Source: JANQRV01 sp964533785
GTDB taxonomy: Bacteria; Bacteroidota; Bacteroidia; Chitinophagales; Saprospiraceae
Reading direction: 5' to 3'
Assembly: GCA_964533785.1 (NCBI GenBank)
Contig: CAZHNG010000070.1
Coordinates: forward strand, 1-23,146
DNA length: 23,146 nt
Made by a program: the position numbers and the translations under genes. This document shows positions 1-7,308 of this stretch, piece after piece (positions within the stretch are counted from its first letter, which is position 1; each line of letters starts with the position of its first letter). The notes below the pieces were generated by a model that searched no databases, was not told where the DNA came from, and was given only the letters and a program-made list of their open reading frames with translations.

Positions 1-96
1 CTTCATAACCAGGTCAATTATGAGTTAGATATTATTTTATTAGCGTTTTCCTACCAAGTGACAAAGTAGAATTACTGACCTCTATAACTAAAAAAG

Positions 97-1350
97 ATGA
101 TCGAGCCACTACAATCATGGGTAGAAATACCTGCCAATTCTCAATTCTCCCTCTACAACCTACCCTATGGTATTTTTCAAACATTGGAGCGGTCGGCTAG
201 GGTAGGAGTGGCTATCGGGGATTATGTTCTGGACTTGCAAGCGATGGCTGCCCTTGGTTTTTTAGATGGATTAGGTATTAACCGATCCGTTTATGCCCAA
301 CCGTATTTAAATGAGTTGATCGCTACTGGTAGCATGCAATGGTTAACACTCAGGAAAAGGTTGATACAGCTTTTATCCTACAAAAACCAAGAGCTTAAGC
401 CTTATGCCGGGCAGGTATTGGTTCACCAGGAAAAGGCTACCATGAAACTACCCATAAAAGTTGGGGATTACACAGATTTTTACTCCAGTTTTGAGCATGC
501 GACCAATGTAGGAAAGATGTTCAGAGATCCGGAAAAAGCGCTATTACCCAACTGGAAACATCTGCCGGTTGCTTATCACGGTCGGTCCTCCTCTATCGTT
601 GTTTCCGGCACTTCCATTCACCGTCCTCATGGTCAATTAAAGCCGGTCTTCGGATCAACTCCCGTTTTTCGTCCATCTGAACGGCTGGACTTTGAATTGG
701 AAATGGCTTTTGTGGTAGGAAGATCCTCTGCTTTGGGCCGTAGCGTTTCCACCGGTGAAGCTCAAGATTACATTTTTGGATTAGCGCTTATCAATGACTG
801 GTCTGCCCGGGATATTCAGAAGTGGGAATACCAGCCTTTAGGCCCTTTTTTAGGGAAGAATTTTGCAACTTCAATGGCTCCCTGGGTTATACCGCTGACT
901 GCATTAGAACCATTTCGCATTGCCGGTCCCGCTCAGGATCCCCCGGTTTTGCCGTATTTGAGTTATTCCGGTGATTGGCATTTTGATATACCGCTGGAAG
1001 CCCGCTTAAGAACAAAAGAGGGTAGCGAAACCATCATTTGTAAAACAAACTATAAATATTTATACTGGAATATGCTGCAGCAATTAGCTCACCACACCGT
1101 TAATGGTTGTAATGTAAATATCGGTGATCTTATGGCTTCTGGCACTATTAGTGGTACCAGGCAAGATAGTTTCGGCTCTATGTTGGAGTTGTCCTGGAAC
1201 GGAACGAAGCCTATTGCTTTGGTCAATGGCCACCAAAGAAGTTTTCTTGAGGACTACGATACGGTAATATTGAGTGGTTGTGCAGGAAAAGGCGATATTA
1301 GCGTCGGTTTCGGTGAAGTGACCGGCCAGGTTTCACCAGCATTAGATTAA
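97..1350 (+). CDS. fahA: fumarylacetoacetase
   Basis: Hydrolyses 4-fumarylacetoacetate to fumarate and acetoacetate, the last step of tyrosine/homogentisate breakdown in the cytosol. The 417-residue protein has the family's full length: an N-terminal SH3-like part beginning around NLPYGIF (21-27), then the FAH catalytic domain. Active-site and metal positions by family comparison are visible: D127 and H134 in DFYSSFEHATNVG, E200 and E202 in DFELEMAF, D234 in INDWSARD, and K254 in GPFLGKNF. The strong match across the whole length leaves little doubt about the identity. The ATG at 97 gives the conserved N-terminus. A MarR-type regulator starts 6 bp after the stop, so the two are probably co-transcribed. 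No other tyrosine-degradation gene lies inside the window; they may be upstream of base 1. Confidence 0.96.
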   Translation: MIEPLQSWVEIPANSQFSLYNLPYGIFQTLERSARVGVAIGDYVLDLQAMAALGFLDGLGINRSVYAQPYLNELIATGSMQWLTLRKRLIQLLSYKNQELKPYAGQVLVHQEKATMKLPIKVGDYTDFYSSFEHATNVGKMFRDPEKALLPNWKHLPVAYHGRSSSIVVSGTSIHRPHGQLKPVFGSTPVFRPSERLDFELEMAFVVGRSSALGRSVSTGEAQDYIFGLALINDWSARDIQKWEYQPLGPFLGKNFATSMAPWVIPLTALEPFRIAGPAQDPPVLPYLSYSGDWHFDIPLEARLRTKEGSETIICKTNYKYLYWNMLQQLAHHTVNGCNVNIGDLMASGTISGTRQDSFGSMLELSWNGTKPIALVNGHQRSFLEDYDTVILSGCAGKGDISVGFGEVTGQVSPALD

Positions 1351-1356
1351 GGTTTT

Positions 1357-1797
1357 ATGGACAAATTAAGTGATACCAAAAACTTCGGCGCTTATTTGGA
1401 TCGTACGCTCAGAATGATCCGGCTGACCTATGTACAGGAGTTTAAAGCAAACCAAGTAGATCTAACTCCCGAACAATGGATTATCCTTTCTGAAATCTAT
1501 GAACAGCAGGAAGTTTCTCAAAGTGATTTAGCAAACAGTACTTTTAAAAATGCACCTACGGTCTCGCGTATCATTGACCTGCTTTGGAATAAAGGATACG
1601 TAGAACGTCTGCGTTTTGAGGGAGACCGGAGAAGATACAAGGTCAAGCTGACAAAAGAAGGCACAAAAATAGTAGAAAAAGCACTACCGGTAGTTTTGGC
1701 TATGCGCAGAAAAGGTTGGAAAGGACTCACCGATGCTGATTACGATCATTTGATGAGAATTTTAAATACGATTTTCAAAAATTATCTTCCGGAATGA
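1357..1797 (+). CDS. MarR-family transcriptional regulator
   Basis: A 146-residue winged-helix DNA-binding protein, the usual MarR size. The helix-turn-helix lies at about 53-80 (SQSDLAN...APTVSRIIDLLWNKG), followed by the wing with the typical GDRRRYKVKLT segment (89-99). It lies 6 bp downstream of fahA in the same orientation, so the two are likely one transcription unit. Regulators of this family often control the catabolic genes beside them, so a role in sensing an aromatic intermediate and controlling tyrosine breakdown is plausible but not shown. A link to the superoxide dismutase 100 bp downstream is also possible, since many MarR proteins respond to oxidants, but no Cys-based redox motif is evident. 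The ligand is unknown. Confidence 0.9.
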   Translation: MDKLSDTKNFGAYLDRTLRMIRLTYVQEFKANQVDLTPEQWIILSEIYEQQEVSQSDLANSTFKNAPTVSRIIDLLWNKGYVERLRFEGDRRRYKVKLTKEGTKIVEKALPVVLAMRRKGWKGLTDADYDHLMRILNTIFKNYLPE

Positions 1798-1841
1798 AAG
1801 GGTCAAGTTCTTGAAGCAGTAGGTCTATTGCCTGAACTTAT

Positions 1842-1849
1842 TATTTTTG
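1842..1849 (+). promoter_or_regulatory. putative -7 box of the superoxide dismutase promoter
   Basis: TATTTTTG matches the Bacteroidota -7 consensus TAnnTTTG and lies about 50 bases before the sod ATG at 1901. A TTG at about 1828 is closer than the usual spacing for a -33 element, so only the -7 part is well supported. Confidence 0.45.
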
Positions 1850-1900
1850 CAGCTGTTAAATCAATATATTTAATTTTAAACAACTAAAATCTTGATCACT

Positions 1901-2533
1901 ATGGCTTTTCAACTACCTGATTTACCTTATGCCTATGATGCGTTGGAGCCCAATATCGACGCCCGTACGATGGAAATTCACCATACCAAACACCACGCTG
2001 GTTATACGAATAAATTGAACGCCGCTATCGAAGGTACCGAGCTGGAAGGAAAATCCATCGAGGATATCCTGGCTAATATTTCTAAAGCAAATACTGCCGT
2101 TCGCAATAATGGCGGTGGTTTTTACAACCACAGCTTATTTTGGCAGATCATGTCTCCCGATGGTGGTGGAGAACCTTCTGCACAAATGAATATTCACAAA
2201 GCCATTGCGCGTGACTTTGGCTCATACGGCAATTTCAAAGACGAATTTTCAAAGGCCGCTGCTACCCGTTTCGGTTCCGGTTGGGCTTGGCTTTGCGTAG
2301 ATGATAATGATAAACTATTCATCACCTCTACTCCCAATCAAGACAATCCATTAATGGATATTGCTGAGCATCAGGGAACGCCTATCTTAGGTCTCGACGT
2401 TTGGGAGCATGCTTACTACTTGCACTACCAAAACCGTCGCCCGGATTACATCAGTGCTTTTTTCAATGTCATCAACTGGGCTGAGGTCACAGAGCGCTAC
2501 AACAATGCAAATGTGGGTGCTTCAAAGTTTTAG
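1901..2533 (+). CDS. sodA: superoxide dismutase, Mn/Fe family
   Basis: Dismutates superoxide to oxygen and hydrogen peroxide. The 210-residue protein has the two-domain Mn/Fe-SOD layout, with four metal ligands recognisable by family comparison: H27 (EIHHTKHH), H77 (YNHSLFW), D166 and H170 (DVWEHAYYLHY). The GGGFYNHSLFW segment and the NQDNPL segment (146-150) resemble Mn-type or cambialistic enzymes more than strict Fe-SODs. The metal cannot be fixed from sequence alone. The ATG at 1901 is chosen over an upstream TTG at 1892 because the family begins about there (AFQLPDLPYAYDALEP). No signal peptide is seen, so the enzyme is cytosolic. Its own promoter box lies upstream and a hairpin terminator follows the stop, which suggests a monocistronic gene. 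Confidence 0.96.
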   Translation: MAFQLPDLPYAYDALEPNIDARTMEIHHTKHHAGYTNKLNAAIEGTELEGKSIEDILANISKANTAVRNNGGGFYNHSLFWQIMSPDGGGEPSAQMNIHKAIARDFGSYGNFKDEFSKAAATRFGSGWAWLCVDDNDKLFITSTPNQDNPLMDIAEHQGTPILGLDVWEHAYYLHYQNRRPDYISAFFNVINWAEVTERYNNANVGASKF

Positions 2534-2559
2534 CATTCAAACGAGATAATAGATCATTG

Positions 2560-2589
2560 AAAAGGCCTGAGGAAATTCCCAGGCCTTTT
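2560..2589 (+). terminator. hairpin terminator after superoxide dismutase
   Basis: AAAAGGCCTG and CAGGCCTTTT form a perfect 10-bp stem around a 10-base loop, 26 bases after the sod stop. The A-run before and T-run after the GC stem allow it to work in both directions. Confidence 0.75.
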
Positions 2590-2743
2590 CCAATAATTTT
2601 CCTATCTTTACAAAAATTATAAAACTTTCCCTCCCAGTTTAGACTTTATCTTGTATACTTCTCACATTCATTGGGTTTAATGTTTTAAATCGTTTTAAGT
2701 ATATCTCTGGAATATTTGATTACTCAACTATAAAACATCTCCA

Positions 2744-2815
2744 ATGATTATTTTAGGCATATTATTGATCGTATTAGTCATTTATAGTCTGGATCAACTG
2801 AAGGAAGCTAAATAG
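2744..2815 (+). CDS. possible small single-span membrane peptide
   Basis: A 23-codon frame from ATG to TAG encodes MIILGILLIVLVIYSL followed by a charged tail, DQLKEAK. The composition is that of a single membrane helix with a cytosolic end, typical of small bacterial membrane proteins and unlikely to arise in random AT-rich DNA with such a clean charge layout. There is no recognisable ribosome binding site and no clear TAnnTTTG box immediately upstream, so expression is unproven. The frame is too short for similarity-based naming. It could equally be a chance frame. Confidence 0.35.
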   Translation: MIILGILLIVLVIYSLDQLKEAK

Positions 2816-2882
2816 ATGGTTTTTATCACTAAGTGAATAATAGACTTGTCTAATGAAAGCATCTACCATAGGCTATTAAAGA

Positions 2883-3371
2883 TTATTCTCTAGGTTTTAC
2901 CGCTTTGTACATTTGCTCTACTTGCTCTAATGAGAACAGACGAGATAAGTGGTTTTGGAACACGTATTCCCTGTCCCCCTTAATGTAGATGTACCTGAAC
3001 CCATAATTATTCGTAGAATCAATGGTGTTTTCGAAAGTAAAGCCGGCTTCTTCTTCCGTGATCACTCGTGAGAAGTACGGCTGTTCTTTAACCAGATTAA
3101 GTTGTTCTGCCTTCAATTTAGAAATATCATTTGTTTCGGTAGCAGAGGAGTAGATCTGGATAAAGTACCCTTCGCCACCGTCAACAGTAACATCTTCAAT
3201 AGGACCCAGATCGTCTTTATCAATGATCACGCTATCAAGGCTAGGAACCATAATAGTAATGGGCACTCCGTATTCTAACAAGTCTTTAGCTTCAAACTGG
3301 TCGCCACCATTGGTTTGACAACTAAAAAAAAACACCAGTAAAGAAAAAAGCGAAAGTAGTTTGTTCGTCAT
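2883..3371 (-). CDS. predicted lipoprotein of unknown function
   Basis: A 162-residue protein with an N-terminal type II signal sequence: K4, a hydrophobic core LLSLFSLLVFFF, then SCQT, giving lipidated Cys18 after processing. The acidic residues just after the Cys (NGGDQFEAKD) fit export to the outer membrane or surface in Bacteroidota. The mature part is about 145 residues of mixed alpha/beta character with no motif I can name. The sequence GYFIQIYSSATETNDISKLK suggests a small alpha/beta fold. The gene is transcribed divergently from the CHAT-protease operon with a 102-bp shared upstream region, so co-regulation is possible. It may be unrelated to the operon. Confidence 0.8.
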   Translation of the reverse strand: MTNKLLSLFSLLVFFFSCQTNGGDQFEAKDLLEYGVPITIMVPSLDSVIIDKDDLGPIEDVTVDGGEGYFIQIYSSATETNDISKLKAEQLNLVKEQPYFSRVITEEEAGFTFENTIDSTNNYGFRYIYIKGDREYVFQNHLSRLFSLEQVEQMYKAVKPRE

Positions 3372-3390
3372 ATGAAATCTTTATTTTGTG

Positions 3391-3398
3391 CAAAAGTA
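3391..3398 (-). promoter_or_regulatory. putative -7 box for the lipoprotein gene
   Basis: Read on the minus strand this is TACTTTTG, an exact match to TAnnTTTG, about 20 bases before the lipoprotein start. No convincing TTTG -33 element is seen at the expected distance. The same intergenic region must also hold the start signal of the divergent CHAT operon, for which I found only a weak candidate. Confidence 0.45.
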
Positions 3399-3473
3399 GG
3401 TAGTTTAATTCCATAATTTGTCATTGCGAAAAATATTTTATTACTTGTTGTCCCATAAACCATATTATTTTAG

Positions 3474-5201
3474 ATGGCAATTCCTGTAATATTTCTTGCT
3501 TTTGCGAATGATGAAGATCAACACTTGCCTCTATTAGAGGAAGAACGCAGAAGAGTCAGTGGTCACCTGTTACCTCTGGCAAGTAAGAATTATTTTCAGC
3601 TTTATACCGAACCCAGCGCCCGCATCCAGGATATCACCCGGAATATCATTCAATTCAAAGACCGCATCCATATTTTTCACTACGGTGGGCACGCCGAAAG
3701 TGAACAATTATTACTTGCGGACCAAGAAGCCAATGCTGATGGGGTTGCACAATTACTGGCAAGGCAATCCAACTTAAAGCTTGTTTTTCTCAACGGCTGT
3801 TCCACCAAAGCCCAGGTTAAGCTTCTGTTAGATCTGGGCATTCCTGCCGTTATTGCTACCAGTGTTCCCGTTGAAGACCCCGCTGCTAAAGCTTTTGCTG
3901 ATGTTTTTTACGACGCGCTGGCCAGCGATCATACCATCGAGGAATCCTTTAAACTTGCTGCCGCTAATCATAGGACACGGAAAAATATTCTCCCGGAAAT
4001 TCACCGCGGACAGGGACGCGCCGCTGCCTTACCGGCTGAAGAAGACCTACCCTGGGGCCTTTATGTCAAGGATGATACCTCTGACGTTTTGGAATGGAAA
4101 CTCCCCACTCGAGAAGTCTCCTCTTTTATTGTAAGAGGAGCAGGGAAAAGTTATGGGCGCGATCGCACCATCAATGAAATGCTCATTCAAAGCATCGCTA
4201 ATACCATCGAGTCCTACAGCCCCAAAGTTCAAATGGTAGTTGCCGGTGCACGACGCAGAAGACCTAGTTTGCGCGACCTGAGAGCCGCCGTGATCGACTC
4301 CTTTCCCACACCCATGGGGACTCACCTGCGAAAACTACTCCTTTCTGAAGAGATCAGCACCGATCGGCTGCAAAAGATCATCAATGTTTACAACGTATCC
4401 GTACAATTACTCTGTTATGTTTTGTTGTCCCAATTGTGGGATGAAAAACATACCAAAGGTAAGATAGTCGTTCCCGAAGATCAGAGAGCGGTATTGAATG
4501 CCTTTTTCAACTTGCAGGAGGTGGAATACCCGGTCTACGATTATGCGCAACTCATAGGTGCTATTGGCGATATTTTTATGGCTAATGAAATTGAGCCTTT
4601 TCTGGAGGAATTTGCTGCATTGAGAAAAGAGTTTTATGGCAACAAACCTTTTCACGATGCCTACCAATTTCTTGAAGAAATGAAAAAAGAACTGCAAGGC
4701 ACCATCAAGGCCGATGAGATCGAAAGTTTTTGCGTACAGGCAGAAGACCATCTCTGTGAAATATTCACCCAAATAGGTTTTGCTGCTAAATATACCCTGG
4801 CGGCCATTAAAACGATCGAAATAGAAAAACAAAGGCACGAAGCCCCTCATTTTAACCACAATCTCGTTATACTGGACCGCGTTACGGCTTCATTCGGAAT
4901 ATTGGACGAATCCTTTAGCTACGATAAATATTCGGAAAACGCTTGTGTTATTCTATTGCGTTCAGATGAAGGTTTGTATCCCTACCTGAACCTTTCTCCC
5001 TTTGTTATTGACGAAAATGCATTGACCGGACAGCATAATTCAAAAATTTATTTCCTGCAATTTTTTAAAGTAAACGATACGCAGTATATCCTGACCGATA
5101 ACCTGAAAGACACCTTAATTGTAAATGATAAAGTGTATCCTAGTGTGAACAAGCAATTAAAACTTTTCAAAAGAGCAATTTTAGAAAGCCATGACGAGTA
5201 G
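3474..5201 (+). CDS. CHAT-domain (caspase-like) protease, first gene of a STAND operon
   Basis: A 575-residue protein whose first ~195 residues form a CHAT domain, the bacterial caspase/separase-like peptidase. The catalytic dyad is visible as H73 in FHYGGHA and C109 in FLNGCST, followed by VIATSVPVED (about 126-135), a segment also typical of the domain. Residues ~210-575 are mostly helical and match no domain I can name; the stretch includes a YLNLSPFVID motif (504-513). The same C-terminal region occurs in the paralogue at 21297. The stop overlaps the start of the NTPase gene by 11 bases, which indicates translational coupling. In families where CHAT peptidases pair with STAND NTPases, the peptidase is the effector released on signal detection. 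That role is inferred here. No signal peptide; cytosolic. Confidence 0.9.
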   Translation: MAIPVIFLAFANDEDQHLPLLEEERRRVSGHLLPLASKNYFQLYTEPSARIQDITRNIIQFKDRIHIFHYGGHAESEQLLLADQEANADGVAQLLARQSNLKLVFLNGCSTKAQVKLLLDLGIPAVIATSVPVEDPAAKAFADVFYDALASDHTIEESFKLAAANHRTRKNILPEIHRGQGRAAALPAEEDLPWGLYVKDDTSDVLEWKLPTREVSSFIVRGAGKSYGRDRTINEMLIQSIANTIESYSPKVQMVVAGARRRRPSLRDLRAAVIDSFPTPMGTHLRKLLLSEEISTDRLQKIINVYNVSVQLLCYVLLSQLWDEKHTKGKIVVPEDQRAVLNAFFNLQEVEYPVYDYAQLIGAIGDIFMANEIEPFLEEFAALRKEFYGNKPFHDAYQFLEEMKKELQGTIKADEIESFCVQAEDHLCEIFTQIGFAAKYTLAAIKTIEIEKQRHEAPHFNHNLVILDRVTASFGILDESFSYDKYSENACVILLRSDEGLYPYLNLSPFVIDENALTGQHNSKIYFLQFFKVNDTQYILTDNLKDTLIVNDKVYPSVNKQLKLFKRAILESHDE

Positions 5202-7074
5202 TAGTTCTCCCTTTAAATTCCTGGATGCTTATCAGAAAGAAGATCACGACATTTTCTTCGGTAGAGAAGTGGAGGTCGATACGCTGTACAAAATGACCTT
5301 TCAGACGAACCTGATCTTGGTCTACGGTATGTCGGGAACAGGGAAAACTAGTATTATTCAATGTGGTTTGGCTAATAAGTTTGATCCCAGCGATTGGTTC
5401 GAGGTGTTCGTAAGAAGGCAAGAAAACATCAGTAAAGCGCTCATTCGCGAATTGAAGTACGCAGATGAAGATCATTCTTTCGGTAAAGATTTTTCCATCG
5501 AGGAAATGGTGCGTTCCCTCTATTTAGATCACCTTCGCCCTATATATCTTATTTTTGATCAATTCGAGGAACTGTTTATCCTGGGTTCGGAAGAAGAACA
5601 GCGCTCCTTTATCAAGTCCATCAAACCTTTAATTGAAAAAAATGACCTGCCTTGTAAAATCCTTATGGTCATCCGGGAAGAATACCTGGCTAAATTGACC
5701 GGTTTTGAAAAGGAGGTCCCGCAATTATTTGATAAGCGGTTGCGTATCGAACCTATGACCCGCGCAAACGCGAAGGAAGTTATCTTGAGAACGGCCCAGA
5801 ATCCCCGGTTCAATATTACGCTGGAACCTCCCGATACGGTTGCCGGCCTTATTATCGATGGCGTTACCGAAGGTAAAGGAAGAGTCCAACTGACCTATTT
5901 GCAAGTGCTATTAGATAAGCTATACCGAATGGAAGAAGAAGAAACCGGTCCCCCTATTGTTTTTAACGAAGCACTAGTGCGCAGGGCCGGCCAAATAGAG
6001 GATATTCTGGGAGGTTTTCTAGAGGAACAATTGCTGGTTTTTGAACGCGAAGTAGACAATAAAGATCTGGCCCTCCGGTTTTTAAAGGTTTTTGTATCGG
6101 AGTTGGGAACTAAAATACCCGTCCGGAGAAAAACACTGGAAGACTCCTTATCAGAAATGACCATTCCCAAGATCAATATTTATCTCAGCTTTTTTACCGA
6201 CAGGCGAATTCTCAGGCCATTGGATAACGATCAATTTGAATTATCTCATGATAGTTTGGCTCATCGAATCTTCCACACCAAGACCAAGGCGGTTACTATG
6301 CCCAAAGTGGTGGAGCCCGAAAAGCCGTTTCATCCCTTTGTCGGTTTTGAGCCTTACCCGCCGGAGATGGCGGTCTATTTTCACGGCAGAGGAGTAGAGA
6401 CCAGAGATCTTTTCGACAAAATCGTTAATGAAATTGACGTCAGGACAACATTAGTATTCGGCCCTTTGGGCGTAGGAAAGACTTCCTTGGTACTGGCGGG
6501 ACTGATCCCCAGGATCCAACCTTTATTCACCTATCAGTATATCCGTTGCAGCCGTACTTTTATCGAAGGGGCTAAGGTGCAGTATATGCTGGATAATGAA
6601 CCGCAAACTGATGAGTTTCCCCGGTTGCTGGATCTGGCTTTTCAGTGGGAAAAAGAAATACCCAGCACCCAGGAACGCAAAATCATTATCCTGGATCAAT
6701 TTGAAGAATTTTACATTTGGATTCAGGAACAAGATAGACTATATTGTTTCTACAAGCACGTCGATTATTTACTCAAAGCAAGACTAAACTGCGACCTGAT
6801 TTTCGTAGTGAGAGATGAATTCTTTTCAATGCTCCAGGATTTTGAATCAGAAGTACCCGGTATTTTGAACGAACAAGTGAGGGTGAAACACGTAGATACC
6901 GACACCGCCATGCGCATCGTTGAAAAGCTGGCTATTCAGGCAAACCTGGAAATAGAAGACGATGAAGTAGTTGCTAGAATAGTTGCTAATGTTTGTGATG
7001 ACGATGGGAAGGTAAACCTTTCATATTTGCAGGTTTATATGAATTATCTTTACCAGCAGGTGAATGGGCAATGA
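5191..7074 (+). CDS. tandem nSTAND1 NTPase, C-terminally cut by a repeat element
   Basis: A 627-residue protein with two P-loop NTPase modules of the nSTAND1 type. Module 1 starts with FFGREVEVD (22-30) and has Walker A GMSGTGKTS (46-54), Walker B YLIFDQFEEL (119-128), VIREEYLAKL (160-169) and a winged-helix part ending in FELSHDSLAHRI (349-360). Module 2 repeats the order: VYFHGRGVE (395-403), Walker A GPLGVGKTS (424-432), Walker B IILDQFEEF (499-507) and VVRDEFFSML (539-548). It stops at NLSYLQVYMNYLYQQV, just where module 1 continues into its winged helix; the last residues NGQ come from repeat DNA. The missing winged helix is found at the start of the next gene. STAND NTPases act as ATP-driven sensory switches. 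Whether this shortened product still functions is unknown. Confidence 0.88.
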   Translation: MTSSSSPFKFLDAYQKEDHDIFFGREVEVDTLYKMTFQTNLILVYGMSGTGKTSIIQCGLANKFDPSDWFEVFVRRQENISKALIRELKYADEDHSFGKDFSIEEMVRSLYLDHLRPIYLIFDQFEELFILGSEEEQRSFIKSIKPLIEKNDLPCKILMVIREEYLAKLTGFEKEVPQLFDKRLRIEPMTRANAKEVILRTAQNPRFNITLEPPDTVAGLIIDGVTEGKGRVQLTYLQVLLDKLYRMEEEETGPPIVFNEALVRRAGQIEDILGGFLEEQLLVFEREVDNKDLALRFLKVFVSELGTKIPVRRKTLEDSLSEMTIPKINIYLSFFTDRRILRPLDNDQFELSHDSLAHRIFHTKTKAVTMPKVVEPEKPFHPFVGFEPYPPEMAVYFHGRGVETRDLFDKIVNEIDVRTTLVFGPLGVGKTSLVLAGLIPRIQPLFTYQYIRCSRTFIEGAKVQYMLDNEPQTDEFPRLLDLAFQWEKEIPSTQERKIIILDQFEEFYIWIQEQDRLYCFYKHVDYLLKARLNCDLIFVVRDEFFSMLQDFESEVPGILNEQVRVKHVDTDTAMRIVEKLAIQANLEIEDDEVVARIVANVCDDDGKVNLSYLQVYMNYLYQQVNGQ

Positions 7075-7296
7075 GCAATGGGCAATGAACGATGAGCAAT
7101 GGGCAATGAACAATGAACGATGAGCAATGAGTGATAAGCAGTGTAATGAAACTTCTTTTACTTGAAGATTGGTAGACGAATTTAAATTGACCAATTCCTT
7201 TAGGTTTTAAATGCATCGAACAAAACCAATCAATTAGGATAAATAAATTGCGTAACGAACTCATTGGTCTTTGTAGTACTGCTCATTGATCATTGA
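7061..7296. repeat. heptamer-period inverted-repeat element splitting the STAND gene
   Basis: From 7063 to 7139 the DNA is built of eleven consecutive 7-base units of consensus RATGRRC. At the far end, 7281-7295 (GCTCATTGATCATTG) is close to the reverse complement of units in the left arm (13 of 15 with CAATGAACGATGAGC at 7083-7097 and again at 7111-7125). About 140 bases of AT-rich DNA lie between the arms. There is no coding capacity. The element supplies the stop codon of the upstream gene. CAGG occurs immediately on both sides (7057-7060 and 7305-7308), which might be a target duplication but is too short to be decisive. Confidence 0.75.
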
Positions 7297-7308
7297 AAAA
7301 CAACCAGG

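Larger units (their letters stand above)
2534..2882. other. intergenic region between sod and lipoprotein gene
   Basis: A 349-base stretch holding the sod terminator (2560-2589) and a possible 23-codon membrane-peptide frame (2744-2815). The rest is AT-rich. I see no other gene, repeat or RNA in it. Confidence 0.6.

Noticed and set aside
1892..1900. TTG upstream start for superoxide dismutase
   Set aside because: It adds three residues not expected in the family; the ATG at 1901 fits the conserved N-terminus.
4407..4859. 150-codon reverse frame
   Set aside because: It lies fully inside the CHAT gene on the other strand with no domain or start signal.
6986..7264. 92-codon reverse frame with a SSFIVHCPLLIVHC repeat
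   Set aside because: The peptide repeat is just the translation of the 7-base DNA repeat, and the rest overlaps the NTPase gene.
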